Shown in pieces: positions 63,175-64,000 of a stretch of 64,000 nt of DNA. The stretch lies in assembly GCA_002909145.1 (NCBI GenBank), contig PNQY01000043.1, positions 1 to 64,000 on the forward strand, written 5' to 3'. Both the position numbers and the translations under genes were made by a program. The notes beneath the pieces are model-generated. The model was not told the origin of the DNA. It was given only the letters and a program-made list of their open reading frames with translations, and did no database searches. This DNA comes from Candidatus Thioglobus perditus (GTDB taxonomy: Bacteria > Pseudomonadota > Gammaproteobacteria > PS1 > Pseudothioglobaceae). The stretch's first letter is position 1. Every line of letters begins with the position of its first letter.

Positions 63175-64000
63175 ATGAAACATTTGGTAATAGTTGGATC
63201 GGGAATGAGTGCAATGAAAGTGGTTGATGAGGTGTTAAAAATCGACCCATTAATGTATCAAATAACGATCATTGGTGCTGAAATAACAATGCCATACAAT
63301 CGAATTATGCTATCCCCCGTTCTTGCGGGTGAGAAAGATTTTGATGATATTAAAACCCATGATGAACTCTACTTTGTAAAAAATAATATTATTTTTAATC
63401 CAGGGTGTGAAGTAACAAGCGTTGATAGAAAATCAAAAAGCGTTCTGGTAAGTAACATTGAGAATAAACAATCTTTTGAGATTAAATATGACCGATTAGT
63501 TATTTGTACAGGATCAACACCATTTATTTTGCCATTGCCAGGAAAAGAATTAGAGGGTGTTGTTTCGTTTAGAGACATATATGACGTTGAATATATGAAA
63601 TCCAGATACAAAAAAGATAAGAAGGTTGCAGTTATTGGCGCTGGGCTACTTGGATTGGAGGCAGCAAATGGTCTTAATGAGTTAGGGTTTGAAGTAACTG
63701 TGGTTGGTAATTCTAATTCGATTATGAATATGCAACTTGATGAAGCCTCTGGTGGATTATTGCAAAAAGTACTAGAAGCAAAAAATATTCGATTTAAGAT
63801 GAATGCAATTACTAACAAGATCAAAGGAAATAATAAGGTTGAAGCGTTAGTATTTGAAGGTGGCGATTCACTGGATATCGATATGGTTGTAATGTCGGTT
63901 GGTATTGTTCCAAATGATATCTTGGCAGAAGAGATTGGGCTTCATACAGACAAGGGTATTGTTGTGAGTGACACTATGATGAGCTCAGATCCTGCTATCT
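63175..64000 (+). CDS. NirB-like FAD/NAD(P)H oxidoreductase, cut by window edge
   Basis: 275 codons are visible from the ATG at 63175. The FAD motif is IVGSGMSAMKVVDEVL, followed by the NirB-type MPYNRIMLSPVLAGE. The NAD motif is VAVIGAGLLGLEAANGL near residue 145, and VMSVGIVPNDILAEEIGL comes after. The PYNRI-LS-VLAG pattern is typical of the N-terminal half of NADH-dependent nitrite reductase NirB/NasB. The sirohaem part would lie beyond the window, so a stand-alone reductase cannot be excluded. The attenuator leader and Nar/Mo neighbours favour nitrogen metabolism. Confidence 0.78.
   Translation, partial: MKHLVIVGSGMSAMKVVDEVLKIDPLMYQITIIGAEITMPYNRIMLSPVLAGEKDFDDIKTHDELYFVKNNIIFNPGCEVTSVDRKSKSVLVSNIENKQSFEIKYDRLVICTGSTPFILPLPGKELEGVVSFRDIYDVEYMKSRYKKDKKVAVIGAGLLGLEAANGLNELGFEVTVVGNSNSIMNMQLDEASGGLLQKVLEAKNIRFKMNAITNKIKGNNKVEALVFEGGDSLDIDMVVMSVGIVPNDILAEEIGLHTDKGIVVSDTMMSSDPAI

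Noticed and set aside
63369-63824. 151-codon minus-strand frame opposite the NirB-like gene
   Set aside because: It is antisense to conserved FAD/NAD motifs and has no family features.

Overview
The window is an AT-rich, gene-dense stretch of a gammaproteobacterial chromosome. Gene content and protein style fit a chemolithoautotrophic sulfur oxidiser of the SUP05/Thioglobus group, free-living or bivalve symbiont. Supporting signs are form II RuBisCO (cbbM) with cbbR and cbbQO, a TauE/SafE-type exporter, a DsrC/TusE-family protein, and gammaproteobacterial orders such as bamE|fur, hemA-prfA|lolB and ybgC-tolQRA. The placement is inferred from gene content; no rRNA or tRNA gene was seen.

Layout. 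(1) 1-15.3 kb is housekeeping: bamE (cut by the window edge), fur, znuB, hemA-prfA, lolB, ruvB, ybgC-tolQRA, an orphan Xre/MbcA/ParS-type antitoxin-like gene, minC without minDE, glyS, dtd, two small envelope proteins, an ArsC/Spx-family protein, a thioredoxin, ruvC and a CDF metal exporter. (2) 15.5-19.3 kb is an iron-uptake island: feoA-feoB and an FTR1-type permease, each behind a near-identical long palindrome with a Fur-box core, followed by a recently duplicated and internally deleted piece of feoB. (3) 19.3-24.6 kb holds a tandem-duplicated diheme cytochrome c, a PQQ-like beta-propeller protein, argJ, purU and a TauE/SafE exporter. (4) 24.6-30.6 kb is the carbon-fixation locus cbbR|cbbM-cbbQ-cbbO plus a small unknown gene. 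(5) 30.7-45.2 kb is a clade II-type nitrous oxide reductase cluster (nosZ, two cytochromes c, nosB-like, nosD, nosG, nosH, nosF, nosL, nosY). It continues into a ZnuA-like/SCO1 fusion, a MenA-like prenyltransferase, a BASS transporter and ubiE. (6) 45.2-58.2 kb is the nitrate respiration locus: mog and an unusual NIT-CRP/FNR regulator on the minus strand, then narK1, narK2, narGHJI, a small unknown gene, a DsrC-family protein with an altered C-terminus, and a small membrane protein, ending in a 20-bp perfect hairpin. (7) 58.2-62.9 kb holds an HPP-family membrane protein and the molybdenum-cofactor genes moaD, moaA, moaC, moeA, mobA and moaE. (8) The window ends inside a NirB-like FAD/NAD oxidoreductase, preceded by a leader with two strong tandem terminators.

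How it fits together. CO2 fixation by CbbM could be driven by sulfur oxidation with nitrate (Nar) and nitrous oxide (Nos) as electron acceptors. No nitrite-to-NO or NO-to-N2O reductase is in the window. The molybdenum-cofactor genes would supply Nar, and NosL/D/F/Y plus the SCO-like protein would supply copper to NosZ. FNR-type palindromes lie upstream of nosZ, narK1, narG and the diheme cytochrome. In the first three the palindrome centre is 31-32 bp from a candidate -10 hexamer, which is class II activator geometry. The narK1 and narG promoters share a long matching module, and the NIT-CRP/FNR protein encoded next to them is a plausible nitrate-responsive activator.

Most unusual items: the NIT-CRP/FNR regulator with an evenly spaced five-cysteine tail, the DsrC-family protein that has only the upstream cysteine, the ZnuA-like/SCO fusion that appears to lack the ZnuA metal ligands, the tandem-attenuator leader before the NirB-like gene, and the nested palindromes plus feoB remnant of the iron island.
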